A DNA stretch of 52,405 bases from a virus. The stretch's first letter is position 1, and each line of letters starts with the position of its first letter. Location of the stretch: IMG/VR virus record IMGVR_UViG_3300021440_000028, positions 1-52,405 of that record; one strand, given 5' to 3'. This document shows positions 1 through 8,537 of this stretch, piece after piece. The position numbers and the translations under genes were made by a program. Under the pieces are notes generated by a model. The model saw nothing but the letters and a program-made list of their open reading frames with translations. It made no database searches and was not told where the DNA came from.

Positions 1-126
1 TCTGAGGCGACGACATGGCACTGATCACCGAAGACGGCACCGCGAAGGCAGACGCCGAGAGCTACTGCAGCGTCGCCGCAGCCGATGCGCACCACGAAGC
101 TCGCGGCATGACCAACTGGGCCTCTC
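1..126. repeat. Terminal direct repeat, copy 1 (circular overlap)
   Basis: Bases 1-126 are identical to 52279-52404; the next base differs (t at 127, a at 52405). A perfect repeat of this size at the two ends is what a circular assembly leaves, so the genome is probably a circle (or circularly permuted) of about 52,278 bp cut here. Confidence 0.9.
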
Positions 127-527
127 TCAGCACGACGGAGAAAGAGCAGGCCCTGCGCCGAGCGACCGACTACATGACGCAGACCTACGGCCCGCTGTGG
201 GCCGGCCTGCGCTCCCTGCCGACGCAGGCGCTGGACTGGCCGCGCAGCGGTTGTCCGCGGCCCGAGATCTTCCAGGGCTTCTGGGCGCCGACCGAGATGC
301 CTCCGGCGCTGATCAAGGGCTGCGCCGAGTTGGCGCTGCGCGCGGCGGCTGGCGAGCTGCTGGGCGACCAGGGCCGCGAGGTGATCGAGCAGACGGTCGG
401 GCCGATCACCACCAAGTACGCGCAGGGCAGTCCCCAGGCGAAGCGCTACGCCGCCGTCGACGCGCTGCTGGCGCCGCTGATGCTGGCGCCGCGCGGCTCG
501 GGCGTGATGCGGATCGTGCGGGCATGA
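15..527 (+). CDS. Head-tail connector protein (DnaT-like fold family)
   Basis: The 170-residue product is predicted to join the neck that connects the portal to the tail. It resembles the phage family labelled 'putative DnaT-like ssDNA-binding', which sits in this place in many siphophages: an N-terminal TEDGTAKADAESYCSV segment, a helical middle with ATDYMTQTYG, and LDWPRSG near residue 75. That label is a fold assignment and is not evidence of replication work. Its stop overlaps the next start (ATGA at 524-527). The circular closure makes it the direct follower of the Ala-rich protein that ends at 52283. Its exact role (adaptor versus stopper) is inferred from gene order. Confidence 0.65.
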   Translation: MALITEDGTAKADAESYCSVAAADAHHEARGMTNWASLSTTEKEQALRRATDYMTQTYGPLWAGLRSLPTQALDWPRSGCPRPEIFQGFWAPTEMPPALIKGCAELALRAAAGELLGDQGREVIEQTVGPITTKYAQGSPQAKRYAAVDALLAPLMLAPRGSGVMRIVRA

Positions 528-955
528 CCGTCATCGCCTGGGATGGCCGTACGCTGGCGGCCGACAAGCGCGCCACCTCTGGCGGCGGCATTGCGCGCAC
601 GGTCACCAAGATCGAGCGGCACGGCGCAGCCCTGATCGCCATGACCGGCTGCTGGGACACGGGCGCCGAGATGCGCGAGTGGTTCAAGGCTGGCGCCGAT
701 CCGGAGAAGTTCCCGGCCAAGGCTCGGGAGGATCGCAGCACGCTGATCGTGATCGACGGCGACGGCATCCGCACCTGGGCAATCGGCCCGCATCCGATGC
801 GAATCGAAGAACCCCGGTGCTGCTGGGGCTCCGGTCGCGACTACGCCGAGGCGGCGATGTACCTGGGCCACGATGCGCGCAAGGCCGTCGAGGTGGCGTG
901 CCACTTTCAGACGGACTGTGGCAACGGCATCGACACGCTGACGCTGGAGGGCTGA
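524..955 (+). CDS. HslV/proteasome-like Ntn hydrolase
   Basis: The 143-residue product aligns by eye with HslV, the bacterial proteasome-like peptidase. After removal of Met1 the chain starts with Thr2, the position of the HslV catalytic threonine. Asp14 (in LAADKRAT) matches HslV Asp17 and Lys29 (in TVTKIERHG) matches Lys33, so the T/D/K set is present. A glycine-rich GSGRDYAEAAM stretch matches the conserved GSGGPYAQAAA of HslV. No unfoldase (HslU) gene lies nearby. It sits between two connector genes and starts inside the previous stop codon, so it is co-expressed with virion assembly genes. Proteolysis of an assembly protein such as the scaffold is inference. Fold confidence is good, function open. 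Confidence 0.75.
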   Translation: MTVIAWDGRTLAADKRATSGGGIARTVTKIERHGAALIAMTGCWDTGAEMREWFKAGADPEKFPAKAREDRSTLIVIDGDGIRTWAIGPHPMRIEEPRCCWGSGRDYAEAAMYLGHDARKAVEVACHFQTDCGNGIDTLTLEG

Positions 956-957
956 CC

Positions 958-1341
958 ATGGCCGTCGACTACACCGCGATCGCCGCCGACACGCTGCAGG
1001 CGCTGGCCGAGGCTGGCGCCGCGGCCACGCTGACCACGCCGGGCGCTGCGACCTATGACCCAGCCACCGGCACGGCCAGCGCGACGCCGACTGACTACAG
1101 CGCCTTCGCGGTGCTGCTGCCGGCCGGCTCCATGAAGGGCGCGGGCCTTGTCTTCGCGCAGGACGTGACGCAGCGCGCGCAGGCCTGGGCGCTGGTGGCG
1201 GCTTCCGGTCTGGCCGCCACGCCAACGCCCGGCTGCATCCTGACCATCGCCGGCACGCGCTACACCGTGATCGGCGCCGATACGCTGCGCCCGAACGGCA
1301 GCACCGCGGTCCTGCACGGCCTGGCTCTGGTGATCGGCTGA
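958..1341 (+). CDS. Small head-tail joining protein, unknown family
   Basis: The 127-residue product starts at an ATG three bases after the Ntn hydrolase stop and ends in TGATG, sharing one base with the next gene. It contains TYDPATGTAS near residue 31 and a C-terminal beta-rich segment (CILTIAGTRYTVIGADTL). That layout is seen in small neck proteins placed before the gp10-like tail completion protein. I assign it to the connector by position and size only. Confidence 0.55.
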   Translation: MAVDYTAIAADTLQALAEAGAAATLTTPGAATYDPATGTASATPTDYSAFAVLLPAGSMKGAGLVFAQDVTQRAQAWALVAASGLAATPTPGCILTIAGTRYTVIGADTLRPNGSTAVLHGLALVIG

Positions 1342-1775
1342 TGGCCCGCGCTCCGTTCGTTGGGCCGCCGCGCCGCGGGTCGTTTGCCCTGCAGATCGGC
1401 GCATGGTCCGACAAGGCGAAGGCCAATGCCGACCAGATCACGCGCAAGCTGGTACTTGAGATCGCCAAGAGCGTGATCCTGAAGTCGCCGGTGGACACCG
1501 GCCGATTCCGCAACAACTGGAACACCAGCTACGGCACGCCGGTGCAGACGATCAGCGACACCGCGGACAAGAGCGGGGCCGGCGCCATCGCCCGCGCCAC
1601 AGCCGTCGCCATGTCGTTCCCGATGGGGCAGACGGTGTGGGTGTGCAACGCGCTTCCCTATGCGCTGCCGCTGGAGTACGGGCACAGCCAGCAAGCGCCC
1701 GCCGGAATGGTCCGGCTCACGCAAGCCGAGTTCCAGGCCAAGGTTGCAGAGATCGCGGCGCAGGTCGCGCGGTAA
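1341..1775 (+). CDS. HK97 gp10-like tail completion protein
   Basis: The 144-residue product carries the family hallmark ILKSPVDTGRFRNNW at about residues 46-60, followed later by NALPYALPLEYGHSQQAPAGMV. Both match the HK97 gp10 / putative neck protein family that completes the tail end docking onto the head. Position and length fit the family. The start overlaps the preceding stop (TGATG), implying coupled translation. Confidence 0.8.
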   Translation: MARAPFVGPPRRGSFALQIGAWSDKAKANADQITRKLVLEIAKSVILKSPVDTGRFRNNWNTSYGTPVQTISDTADKSGAGAIARATAVAMSFPMGQTVWVCNALPYALPLEYGHSQQAPAGMVRLTQAEFQAKVAEIAAQVAR

Positions 1776-1787
1776 GGCGGTGACGCA

Positions 1788-2195
1788 ATGAGCATCCGAA
1801 GCATCCGCGCCGCCCTGGAGGTGGCCCTCAACGCCGTCAGCCCGTCGCTGTCGACCCAGTTCGAGAACGTGCCCTTCACGCCGGTGCAGGGCACGGCCTA
1901 CCAGCGCGTGAACCTGCTGCGCGGCACGTCGGAGAACCCGGCGCTGGGTGCCAGCATGTCGCGCGAGGTCGGCATCCTGCAGGTGACGCTCTGCTACCCG
2001 CTGGGCGCCGGCCCGCAAGCCGCAGAGGACCGCGCCGAACTGCTGCGCTCCACCTTCGCCCGCGGCGCGTCATTCACCGCTGGCGGCGTCACGGTGCACA
2101 TCACCGGCACGACCAGCGTCGGCCCGGCCTACGTCGAAGCCGACCGCTACTGCATCCCCGTCAGCGTGCGGTATCACGCGAACGTCTTCGGCTGA
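1788..2195 (+). CDS. Tail terminator protein (DUF4128-like)
   Basis: The 135-residue product lies between the gp10-like protein and the tail tube, the usual place of the tail terminator that caps the growing tube. Visible features are an N-terminal helix (IRSIRAALEVALNAV), a middle strand set including EVGILQVTLCYPLG, and C-terminal YVEADRYCIPVSVRYHANVFG, typical of DUF4128-type terminators. A purine-rich stretch (aaggcggtga) precedes the ATG. Confidence 0.7.
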   Translation: MSIRSIRAALEVALNAVSPSLSTQFENVPFTPVQGTAYQRVNLLRGTSENPALGASMSREVGILQVTLCYPLGAGPQAAEDRAELLRSTFARGASFTAGGVTVHITGTTSVGPAYVEADRYCIPVSVRYHANVFG

Positions 2196-2222
2196 CCGGC
2201 GCGGGCCGGCAGCAGCTTCCTG

Positions 2223-2241
2223 GCCGCCTTCTGGCGGCTTT
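2223..2241 (+). terminator. Intercistronic hairpin, possible attenuator
   Basis: GCCGCC (2223-2228), loop TTCT and GGCGGC (2233-2238) are followed by TTTCGTGTTT. This simple terminator-like hairpin lies in the 87-nt gap before the tail tube gene. It may lower read-through or stabilise the 3' end of upstream mRNA. The stem is short, so confidence is limited. Confidence 0.35.
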
Positions 2242-2282
2242 CGTGTTTCTGGGCCGCGGCCCATCGTTGAAAGGGCGCCATC

Positions 2283-3503
2283 ATGGCCATCGCTGAACTC
2301 GCCACTCGCAAGATCACTTTCGCCAAGCAGAGCGGCCTCGGCTCGCTGGCGAGCACCAGCGCCGGCCTGGCGCTGAACTACCGGCCGTCGACCACGATGG
2401 GCCTGTCGAAGGAGTCGTTCACCTCCGACAGCATCCGCACCGACCAGCAGCGCGCAAACCCGCGGCACGGTCTGCGCCGCGGCACGGCCAGCATCGACCA
2501 AGAGCTGCAGATGGCCGGCCACAAGGAGCTGATGGCCGCCGCTCTGCGCGGTTCGTGGGCCAGCACCATCACGACCGGCGCCCTGACCACGATCGGCATC
2601 AACAGCAGCACCCGCACCATCAGCCGCGCATCGGGCAGCTTCGTGACCGACGGCTTCTGCGTGGGCGACATCGTGCGTGCCAGCGGCTTCGCGGCCACCG
2701 CCAACAACGGGAGGAACTTCCGCCTGGCCACCGTCTCCGCGCTGTCGATGACCTACCACGCCGACACCTGGCTCACCGGCATCACGACCGAGTCGGCCGG
2801 CGCCAGCGTCACCATCAGCGTCCCCGGCAAGAAGCTGCAGACGCCGGCCAGCAGCCACACGAAGGACTACTTCACGATCGACGACTGGCACTCTGACGTC
2901 AGCAACCAGACGACCATCAAGGACGCGGTGGTCAACACCATGTCGCTGGACATCGCCCCGGGCGCGCACGCGCAGGTCAGCTTCGGCCTGATCGGCACCG
3001 ATGCCACGCCGACCGGCTCGTCGCAGTACTTCACCAGCGGCAGCATCACCGCGGCGCCGACCGGCGCGCTGCTGGCCGGACCGAACGGTCTGCTGCGCTA
3101 CAACGGCGCCGACTCGGCGGTCGTGCAGCAACTGCAGATCAACCTGGACAGCGGCGCCGACGTGCGCGCGGTCATCGGCGCCAACAAGTCGCCCGACGTC
3201 TTCCGCGAGTCGATCACGATCACCGGCAGCCTGCAGGCGCTGTTCGACAACGCGGCGACCGGCCCGCTGGTGACCTTCGACGCCGAGACGGAGGCCGCGC
3301 TCTACGTCTACCTGTTCGCCGACAGCACCGCGAGCAGCGAGTTCATCATCATCAAGCTGCCCAGCGTGAAGATGATGGGCGCCGACAAGTCGGCCGACGG
3401 CCCGGCCATGCAGCTCAGCGGCAACCTGTCCGCCGGCAGGCTGGCCAGCGGCACGGCGCAGGAGACGACCAGCATCGTCATCGTCGACTCGCTGATGGCC
3501 TGA
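2283..3503 (+). CDS. Major tail tube protein
   Basis: The 406-residue product starts MAIAELATRKITFAKQSGLG and contains SDSIRTDQQRANPRHGLRRG near residue 50, a pattern typical of the phage tail tube family in which the N-terminal part describes acceptance of 'old' tail tubes. An Ig-like or domain-insert central region follows. It is placed between terminator and chaperone, exactly where the main tail tube protein belongs. The ATG is preceded by gaaaggg. It is larger than minimal tube proteins (about 200 residues), indicating an extra surface domain. Confidence 0.8.
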   Translation: MAIAELATRKITFAKQSGLGSLASTSAGLALNYRPSTTMGLSKESFTSDSIRTDQQRANPRHGLRRGTASIDQELQMAGHKELMAAALRGSWASTITTGALTTIGINSSTRTISRASGSFVTDGFCVGDIVRASGFAATANNGRNFRLATVSALSMTYHADTWLTGITTESAGASVTISVPGKKLQTPASSHTKDYFTIDDWHSDVSNQTTIKDAVVNTMSLDIAPGAHAQVSFGLIGTDATPTGSSQYFTSGSITAAPTGALLAGPNGLLRYNGADSAVVQQLQINLDSGADVRAVIGANKSPDVFRESITITGSLQALFDNAATGPLVTFDAETEAALYVYLFADSTASSEFIIIKLPSVKMMGADKSADGPAMQLSGNLSAGRLASGTAQETTSIVIVDSLMA

Positions 3504-3508
3504 TCGGC

Positions 3509-3964
3509 ATGGACGACCTGATCAGCTTGGACCTCAACGCGGCGGCCAACGCTGGCGCGTGGATGGAGGTCGTGCACCCGGTCACCGCCATGCCGATCGG
3601 CCTGCGGATCAAGCTGGTGGGAACCGACAGCGACCGCTTCCGCGCCATGATCGAGCAGCAGCAGCGCGAGCGCCTGGAGGCTGTGCGCGCACAGCAGCCG
3701 ATGACGGCCGATCCGGCGGCCCAGCAGCGCGAGCGTGAGCTGCAGACCCTGGCGGCCTGCACCGTGGCCTGGGAAGGCTACGACGCAAAGGTGCAGCCGG
3801 CTGTGCAGGCCGGCGCCGGTGATCCGCACCTGCTCATGGGCGGCGAGAAGCTGTCCTGCACTCCCGAGGCTGTCCGCAAGGTCTACAGCCATCCGGGCAT
3901 GCGGTGGCTGCGCGACCAGGCCGAGAACTTCGTCGGCACACGGGCAAATTTTCTGCGGCCCTGA
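3509..3964 (+). CDS. Tail assembly chaperone G-like (0-frame product)
   Basis: The 151-residue product is the short form of the tail chaperone pair located between tube and tape measure genes. It contains PIGLRIKLVGTDSDRF near residue 28 and an E/Q/R-rich helix after it, as in related chaperones. Near its 3' end is the slippery heptamer A AAT TTT at 3946-3952 in the correct phase, so a fraction of ribosomes should shift -1 and make the longer GT product ending at 4350. Confidence 0.75.
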   Translation: MDDLISLDLNAAANAGAWMEVVHPVTAMPIGLRIKLVGTDSDRFRAMIEQQQRERLEAVRAQQPMTADPAAQQRERELQTLAACTVAWEGYDAKVQPAVQAGAGDPHLLMGGEKLSCTPEAVRKVYSHPGMRWLRDQAENFVGTRANFLRP

Positions 3965-4350
3965 TCGACGGGTTGTGCGCGCACGTCGCCCACTGGGCGC
4001 GCACGCACCTGCCCGACGAGAAGGGCATAACGAAGGCCCGGCAGTGGGCGCTGTTCGCGCAGCGCACCGGCAAGCGGCACCCCGACCTTGATGGACCCGA
4101 GCCGCATCCGGCGGCCCGCTACATCATGGACTGGTGGCGCGAGTTGCACCGGGCGCGCGCTGCTGGCGCTGGCGGCCCTGCGCCGATCGGCTTCGTCGAC
4201 ATCGATGCCTGGGCCCGCCTGACCGGCAGGCGCCCGACGGCCCTGGAGATCGCGGGAATTCGCGCGATGGACGACGCCTTCCTGTCGGCCGTCGGCGATG
4301 AGCTGGCCAAGCGCCGCGAGATCCAGGCCGCGAAGGAGAAGCGCACATGA
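3509..4350 (+). CDS. Tail assembly chaperone GT fusion by -1 frameshift
   Basis: This is the long form of the tail chaperone. The 0-frame is read to TTT at 3950-3952, then a -1 slip re-reads base 3952 and continues in the overlapping frame (KFSAALIDGL...) to the stop at 4348-4350, giving about 280 residues. The extension has WARTHLPDEKGITKARQWALF and RRPTALEIAGIRAMDD. It overlaps the tape measure start by ATGA. In lambda-type tails, G and GT coat the tape measure and recruit tube subunits. The phase and the heptamer are seen; the shift efficiency is not. Confidence 0.75.
3946..4004 (+). promoter_or_regulatory. Programmed -1 frameshift site with downstream stem-loop
   Basis: A AAT TTT (3946-3952) is a canonical X XXY YYZ heptamer in the chaperone reading phase. 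After a 22-nt spacer, GTGCGCGC (3975-3982) can pair with GCGCGCAC (3997-4004), a perfect 8-bp stem that could stimulate the shift. Confidence 0.75.
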
Positions 4351-6785
4351 CGACAGACATCGCAACGCTGGCGCTGGCGGTAGAAACCTCCGGCGTCAAG
4401 CAGGGCGCCAAAGCACTGGACGAACTCACCGACGCTGGCGCGACGGCCGAGAAGTCGGCGCGCAAGTTGTCCGGCGCGTGGCAAGCCCTCATGGCCGACA
4501 CATCGTCCATCAGCGGCGGCATCGGTCAGCTGGTGGCGCTCCAGCAGCAGAGCAACGCCATGCAGGCGCAGATGCTCACCCTTGCCCACGCAACCAAGCA
4601 AGTGGCCGCCGCCGAAACAGAGGCAGCAGTTGTCCGCGAGCGTGTGGTCACCCGGACCAAGACTGCCGCCAAGGAGACGGCCGACCTGGGAGCCGCCACC
4701 AAGCTGACCGCCTTCCAGACGCAGCAGCTCAGCTACCAGCTCAACGACTTCTTCGTGCAGGTCGCCAGCGGTGGCAGCCCGCTGACCGCGCTGGTGCAGC
4801 AGGGCTCGCAGCTCAACGGCACCTTCGGCGGCGTGGGCGGCACGATCAGCGCCATCACCAGCCTGATCACGCCGTTCCGGCTGGCCATCGGTGGCGCGGC
4901 AGGCGTCGTGGCTGCGCTGGGACTGGCCTACAGCCGGGGCAGTGACGAGCAGGATGCGTTCGCCAAGTCGATCATCCTGACGGGCAACGCAGCCGGCGTG
5001 ACAGTTGGCCAGCTCAACGAGATGGCGAAGGCTGTCGCGGGTGGCATCGGCACGCAGGCCAGGGCGGCCGAGGTGCTGGCGCAGATGGCCGGCTCCGGGC
5101 AGATCGCCGGCGCGCACCTTCAGGCCCTCACCGATGCCGCGCTGCGCTTCGAGCGGGCAGGTGGCCAGGCCGTCGAGGACACCGTGAAGCAGTTCGCGGC
5201 GCTGGGCAAGAACCCGGTGCAGGCCGCCGTGCAGCTCAACGAGGCGACCAACTTCCTCACGCGCTCGCTGTACGACCAGATCAAGGCCCTGGACTCGCAG
5301 GGCAAGTCGGCAGAGGCGGCTGCGGTCGCCCAGCAGGCCTACGCCCAGACGATCGCATCGCGTGCGTCCGACCTGGAAGGTCGGCTGGGTCTGCTGGAGC
5401 GCGGGTGGAAATCGGTCGGCGAGGCTGCTGCTTTCGCGTGGGACCGCATGCTCAACATCGGCCGGCCCGGCACGTTGCAGGAGCAATTGGCCGCAGCCGA
5501 GCAGCAGCTCGCCGCCGCCGGATCTCCCAGGGCCGGGTCGAACCCGCTCCAAGGCGATGCCCGACGCCAGGCCATCAAGCAGCGCATCTCCGACTTGCAG
5601 ATGCAGATCTACATGGAAGGAGAGGCCGCCGCCGCGCAGCAGGCATCCGCCGAGGGCGTCAAGAAGTACATCGCCGAGCAGAGCAAGGCGAAGCAGGCCG
5701 GCATCAGCGAGTACCAGCGCGAAGCCGATGCACTGCGCGAGCGCATGGCGCTGGTCGGCATGAACTCCGAAGCCGACAAGGTGGCGACCGAGATCACGCT
5801 CGGCAAGTACGGCAAGCTGACGCCCGGCCAGGCCGCCGAGCTGCAGGCGCTGGCCGCCGAGATCGACCGCCGGCAGAAGGTGGTCGACCTGGAAAAGGAG
5901 CAGGCGAAGGCTAGGCAGGACCAGTCGAAGCTGGCGTCCGATGCGCTGATGAAGTCTTTCGCCGAGACCGACAAGCTGCGCGACAAGAACACCGCGATGC
6001 GCGAGGAGATCGAACTCATCGGGCAGGACGAGAACGCCAAGGCGGCGATTGAGCGCGCCCGAGTCAGCAGCGCGCGGGCCATCCTGGAAGAGCGGCAGGC
6101 CCTGCTGGCGGTCACCGAGGCCAACGAGACCGAGCGGGCCATCCTGCAGCAGCAGATCGACCTGCTGCGCGAGCGCGAGGAACTGATCACCCGCCGGCAG
6201 GACCTGAAGAACTTCTACGAGCCCGCCAAAGACCTGCCGAAGGACGCCGCTAGTCAGACCTACACCGACGTGCGCGACGCGCTGGCCCGCGCCTTCCAGG
6301 ACACGAAGAACCCGGTCAAGGCGTTCGCCGAAGGTCTGGGCAACGCCATCTTCAGCCGCGTGACCAGCCGGCTGGCTGATGCGCTGGCGACGCAGCTTGT
6401 CGGCACCAGCGGCAACGGCGGGCTGTTCGGCTCGCTGCTGAGCGCGGCCGGCAACCTCCTGAGCGGCGGCGTGCCGTCCGGCGGCACCACCGGCGACTTC
6501 GCGCGCTTCGACCGCAGCCTGCCGATGGCCACGGGCACGAACTACGTGCCCTATGACGGGCTGAAGGCGACGCTGCACGAGGGCGAGGCGGTGCTGCCGA
6601 AGCGGTACAACCCGGCGGCCGGTGGCAGCCCGACAGGCGGCTCGCGTGTGGTCCTGAACTACGCGCCGAACGTGCGCATCGACAGCCGCACCGACCAGGC
6701 CCAGGTGCATGCGCTGGTGGCACAGGCGAACGCTGAAGGACAGCGCCAGATGATGGAAGAACTCCACCGGATGGGGGTCGCATGA
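4347..6785 (+). CDS. Tail tape measure protein
   Basis: The 812-residue product begins MTTDIATLALAVETSGVKQG, a usual start for siphophage tape measure proteins. It holds a long, mostly helical body with coiled-coil stretches (about 400-650), a short hydrophobic segment near residues 185-205 (LAIGGAAGVVAALGLAYS), and a C-terminal segment GTNYVPYDGLKATLHEGEAV typical of the protein's end. It sets tail length and is ejected during DNA delivery. No peptidoglycan-cleaving domain is visible. It overlaps both neighbours by 4 nt. Confidence 0.9.
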   Translation: MTTDIATLALAVETSGVKQGAKALDELTDAGATAEKSARKLSGAWQALMADTSSISGGIGQLVALQQQSNAMQAQMLTLAHATKQVAAAETEAAVVRERVVTRTKTAAKETADLGAATKLTAFQTQQLSYQLNDFFVQVASGGSPLTALVQQGSQLNGTFGGVGGTISAITSLITPFRLAIGGAAGVVAALGLAYSRGSDEQDAFAKSIILTGNAAGVTVGQLNEMAKAVAGGIGTQARAAEVLAQMAGSGQIAGAHLQALTDAALRFERAGGQAVEDTVKQFAALGKNPVQAAVQLNEATNFLTRSLYDQIKALDSQGKSAEAAAVAQQAYAQTIASRASDLEGRLGLLERGWKSVGEAAAFAWDRMLNIGRPGTLQEQLAAAEQQLAAAGSPRAGSNPLQGDARRQAIKQRISDLQMQIYMEGEAAAAQQASAEGVKKYIAEQSKAKQAGISEYQREADALRERMALVGMNSEADKVATEITLGKYGKLTPGQAAELQALAAEIDRRQKVVDLEKEQAKARQDQSKLASDALMKSFAETDKLRDKNTAMREEIELIGQDENAKAAIERARVSSARAILEERQALLAVTEANETERAILQQQIDLLREREELITRRQDLKNFYEPAKDLPKDAASQTYTDVRDALARAFQDTKNPVKAFAEGLGNAIFSRVTSRLADALATQLVGTSGNGGLFGSLLSAAGNLLSGGVPSGGTTGDFARFDRSLPMATGTNYVPYDGLKATLHEGEAVLPKRYNPAAGGSPTGGSRVVLNYAPNVRIDSRTDQAQVHALVAQANAEGQRQMMEELHRMGVA

Positions 6786-7939
6786 GCATCATCACGCCAT
6801 CCGACACCGCGCTGGCCTACCTGGCCGAGTTGACCATCGGCCAGCAGCGCTTCGACATCAGCGAGCAGAGCGACAGCACCGGCCACACCGCGACGCGGCT
6901 GGGCGGCCCGCCGCGGTGGACTGCGGCGCTGCGCACGCTGGATGCGCTGGAGCCGGCCGTCGCAGCGCTGTGGAAGGCCATCGCGGTCCAGCTGCGCGGC
7001 CGGGTCAACCACTTGGCGCTCTACGACGTGGCGCAACCGCAGCCCCGCGGCACGGCGCGCGGCTCCATCACGCTGGCGTCGACCGCGGCGGCCGGCGCTG
7101 TGTCGCTGGCCCTGGCTGGCTGCATGCCGTCGAACCAGCTGTTCACCTACCACCAGACGCTGGACAACGCGGCATGGTCGAAGGTCGGCGCGACGATCAC
7201 GGCCAACGGCCTGACCGCTCCGGACGGCTCGGCGACGGGCGACACGCTGGTCGAGGACACCAGCACCGGCGGACACTACATCGCCAGGTCGGTGTCCGTC
7301 GTGTCGGGAAACTTCTACACGCTGAGCGCCTATGTCAAGGCGGGCGTCGGAACTCGCTATGCGCGTCTTTTGCTGCCGGCGTCGTCTTTCGGCGGCAATA
7401 AAGGGATCGTCGTCAACCTGTCGACCGGTGCGATCCTGAGTAACACAGGTGGCGTCGCGGCGGCGTCCACCGATGCCGGCAACGGATGGTGGAGGATTTC
7501 TGCTGGCGCAACGGCGACGGCAACGACCTCCACGTTTCCTCAGATTGGAAGCCAGGCAACCACTTCGTTTGCTGCAAGTCACACCGGAGACGGCGTCAGT
7601 TCCATCGGCATCTGGGGCGTGCAGCTGGAGATCGGCGCGCTGACCGACTACCAGGGCAACGCGACGCTCCTGGCCGGCGACATGCTGCAGGTCAGCACCG
7701 GCGTCGGCTCGCACCTGTGCATGGTCACCGCGAACGCGACAGCCGACGGTTCCGGCGCCATGACGGTCAGCATCGAGCCGCCTCTGCGCAAGCAGTTCAC
7801 CAGCAGCACCGCGGTCGCCTGGGACAAGCCGCTCGGCCACTTCAAGCAGCGGCCCGACGCAGTGAACTGGTCTGGCGTGGCTGGCGGCACCGGCGCGGGC
7901 GGCTTCGCCTTCGACCTGATTGAGGACTGGAGCGCCTGA
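6782..7939 (+). CDS. Distal tail/minor tail protein with inserted carbohydrate-binding-like domain
   Basis: The 385-residue product is the first tail-tip gene after the tape measure. Residues 1-114 and about 292-385 resemble a compact distal tail protein; the join would read ...LAGC / ATLLAGDMLQVSTG. Between them, about residues 116-291 form a beta-rich jelly-roll-like module with W131 (DNAAWSKVG), GWWRISAG and GIWGVQLEIGALTDYQ, hallmarks of phage CBM-like modules. The inserted DNA has AT-richer patches than its flanks, hinting at recent gain. The module probably binds host surface glycans. Confidence 0.75.
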   Translation: MSIITPSDTALAYLAELTIGQQRFDISEQSDSTGHTATRLGGPPRWTAALRTLDALEPAVAALWKAIAVQLRGRVNHLALYDVAQPQPRGTARGSITLASTAAAGAVSLALAGCMPSNQLFTYHQTLDNAAWSKVGATITANGLTAPDGSATGDTLVEDTSTGGHYIARSVSVVSGNFYTLSAYVKAGVGTRYARLLLPASSFGGNKGIVVNLSTGAILSNTGGVAAASTDAGNGWWRISAGATATATTSTFPQIGSQATTSFAASHTGDGVSSIGIWGVQLEIGALTDYQGNATLLAGDMLQVSTGVGSHLCMVTANATADGSGAMTVSIEPPLRKQFTSSTAVAWDKPLGHFKQRPDAVNWSGVAGGTGAGGFAFDLIEDWSA

Positions 7940-8535
7940 TGCTGACGCTGGACAGCAGCGCGCAGGCGCAGATCGAGGCGAACGTCCGCGGCGTGCAGTG
8001 GCTGGTGTCGCTGGACTTCGCCGGCGGACTGGTGCGCTACACGACGAACGCCGTCGATATCGACTCGGGCGGCAACACCTGGTCTGGCTTCGGCTCGCTG
8101 GTCAGCGTGGAAGGCGTGCGCGAGTCGGAAGACGGCTCACCGGGCGACGTGACGCTCGGCCTGGCACTGACCAGCACCGCGATGCTGGCCGCGGCGATTG
8201 GCAACGTCGAGAACTACCGCAACCGGGCTGTTCGCATGTACCTGCAGCTGATCGGCCCCGACTTCCAGCCTGTCGGCGCCGCGGTGGCGCGCTGGGCCGG
8301 CTACATGAGCAAGGTACGCATCCGCCGCAGCACCAGCAAGGACGGCAGCAGCAGCGGGCGCATCGAGATGATCTGCACCCGCGCCGGCGCCAACCGGTCA
8401 CGCGCGGCGACGGGCCTGCGCCACACGCACGCGCAGCACGTGGTCCGTTTCCCTGGTGACAACGGCTTCGAGTACGTGCAGACGCTGATCGACACGCCGG
8501 CCGTCTGGCTGACAAAGCGCTTCCAGCAGAAGTGA
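7939..8535 (+). CDS. Tail tip protein (GTA gp13/DUF2163-like position)
   Basis: The 198-residue product starts at the base where the previous stop ends (TGATG). The N-terminus reads VQWLVSLDFAGGLVRYTTN, then GGNTWSGFGSLVSVEGVRESED, the opening strand pattern of tail hub-associated proteins. The gene order minor tail / this gene / cysteine protease-like / host-specificity protein matches GTA gp12-gp15 and lambda L-K-J type tips, so a role in baseplate assembly is inferred. Confidence 0.7.
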   Translation: MLTLDSSAQAQIEANVRGVQWLVSLDFAGGLVRYTTNAVDIDSGGNTWSGFGSLVSVEGVRESEDGSPGDVTLGLALTSTAMLAAAIGNVENYRNRAVRMYLQLIGPDFQPVGAAVARWAGYMSKVRIRRSTSKDGSSSGRIEMICTRAGANRSRAATGLRHTHAQHVVRFPGDNGFEYVQTLIDTPAVWLTKRFQQK

Positions 8536-8537
8536 AC

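Noticed and set aside
3904-4350. Independent gene starting at 3904 in the chaperone overlap frame
   Set aside because: The region upstream of 3946 in that frame is a shadow of the G-like gene; the slippery heptamer explains expression better.
4119-6767. 882-codon minus-strand open frame
   Set aside because: It lies entirely opposite the chaperone and tape measure genes; GC-rich codons keep the antisense frame open. Composition is L/R/G/A/Q-rich without domains.
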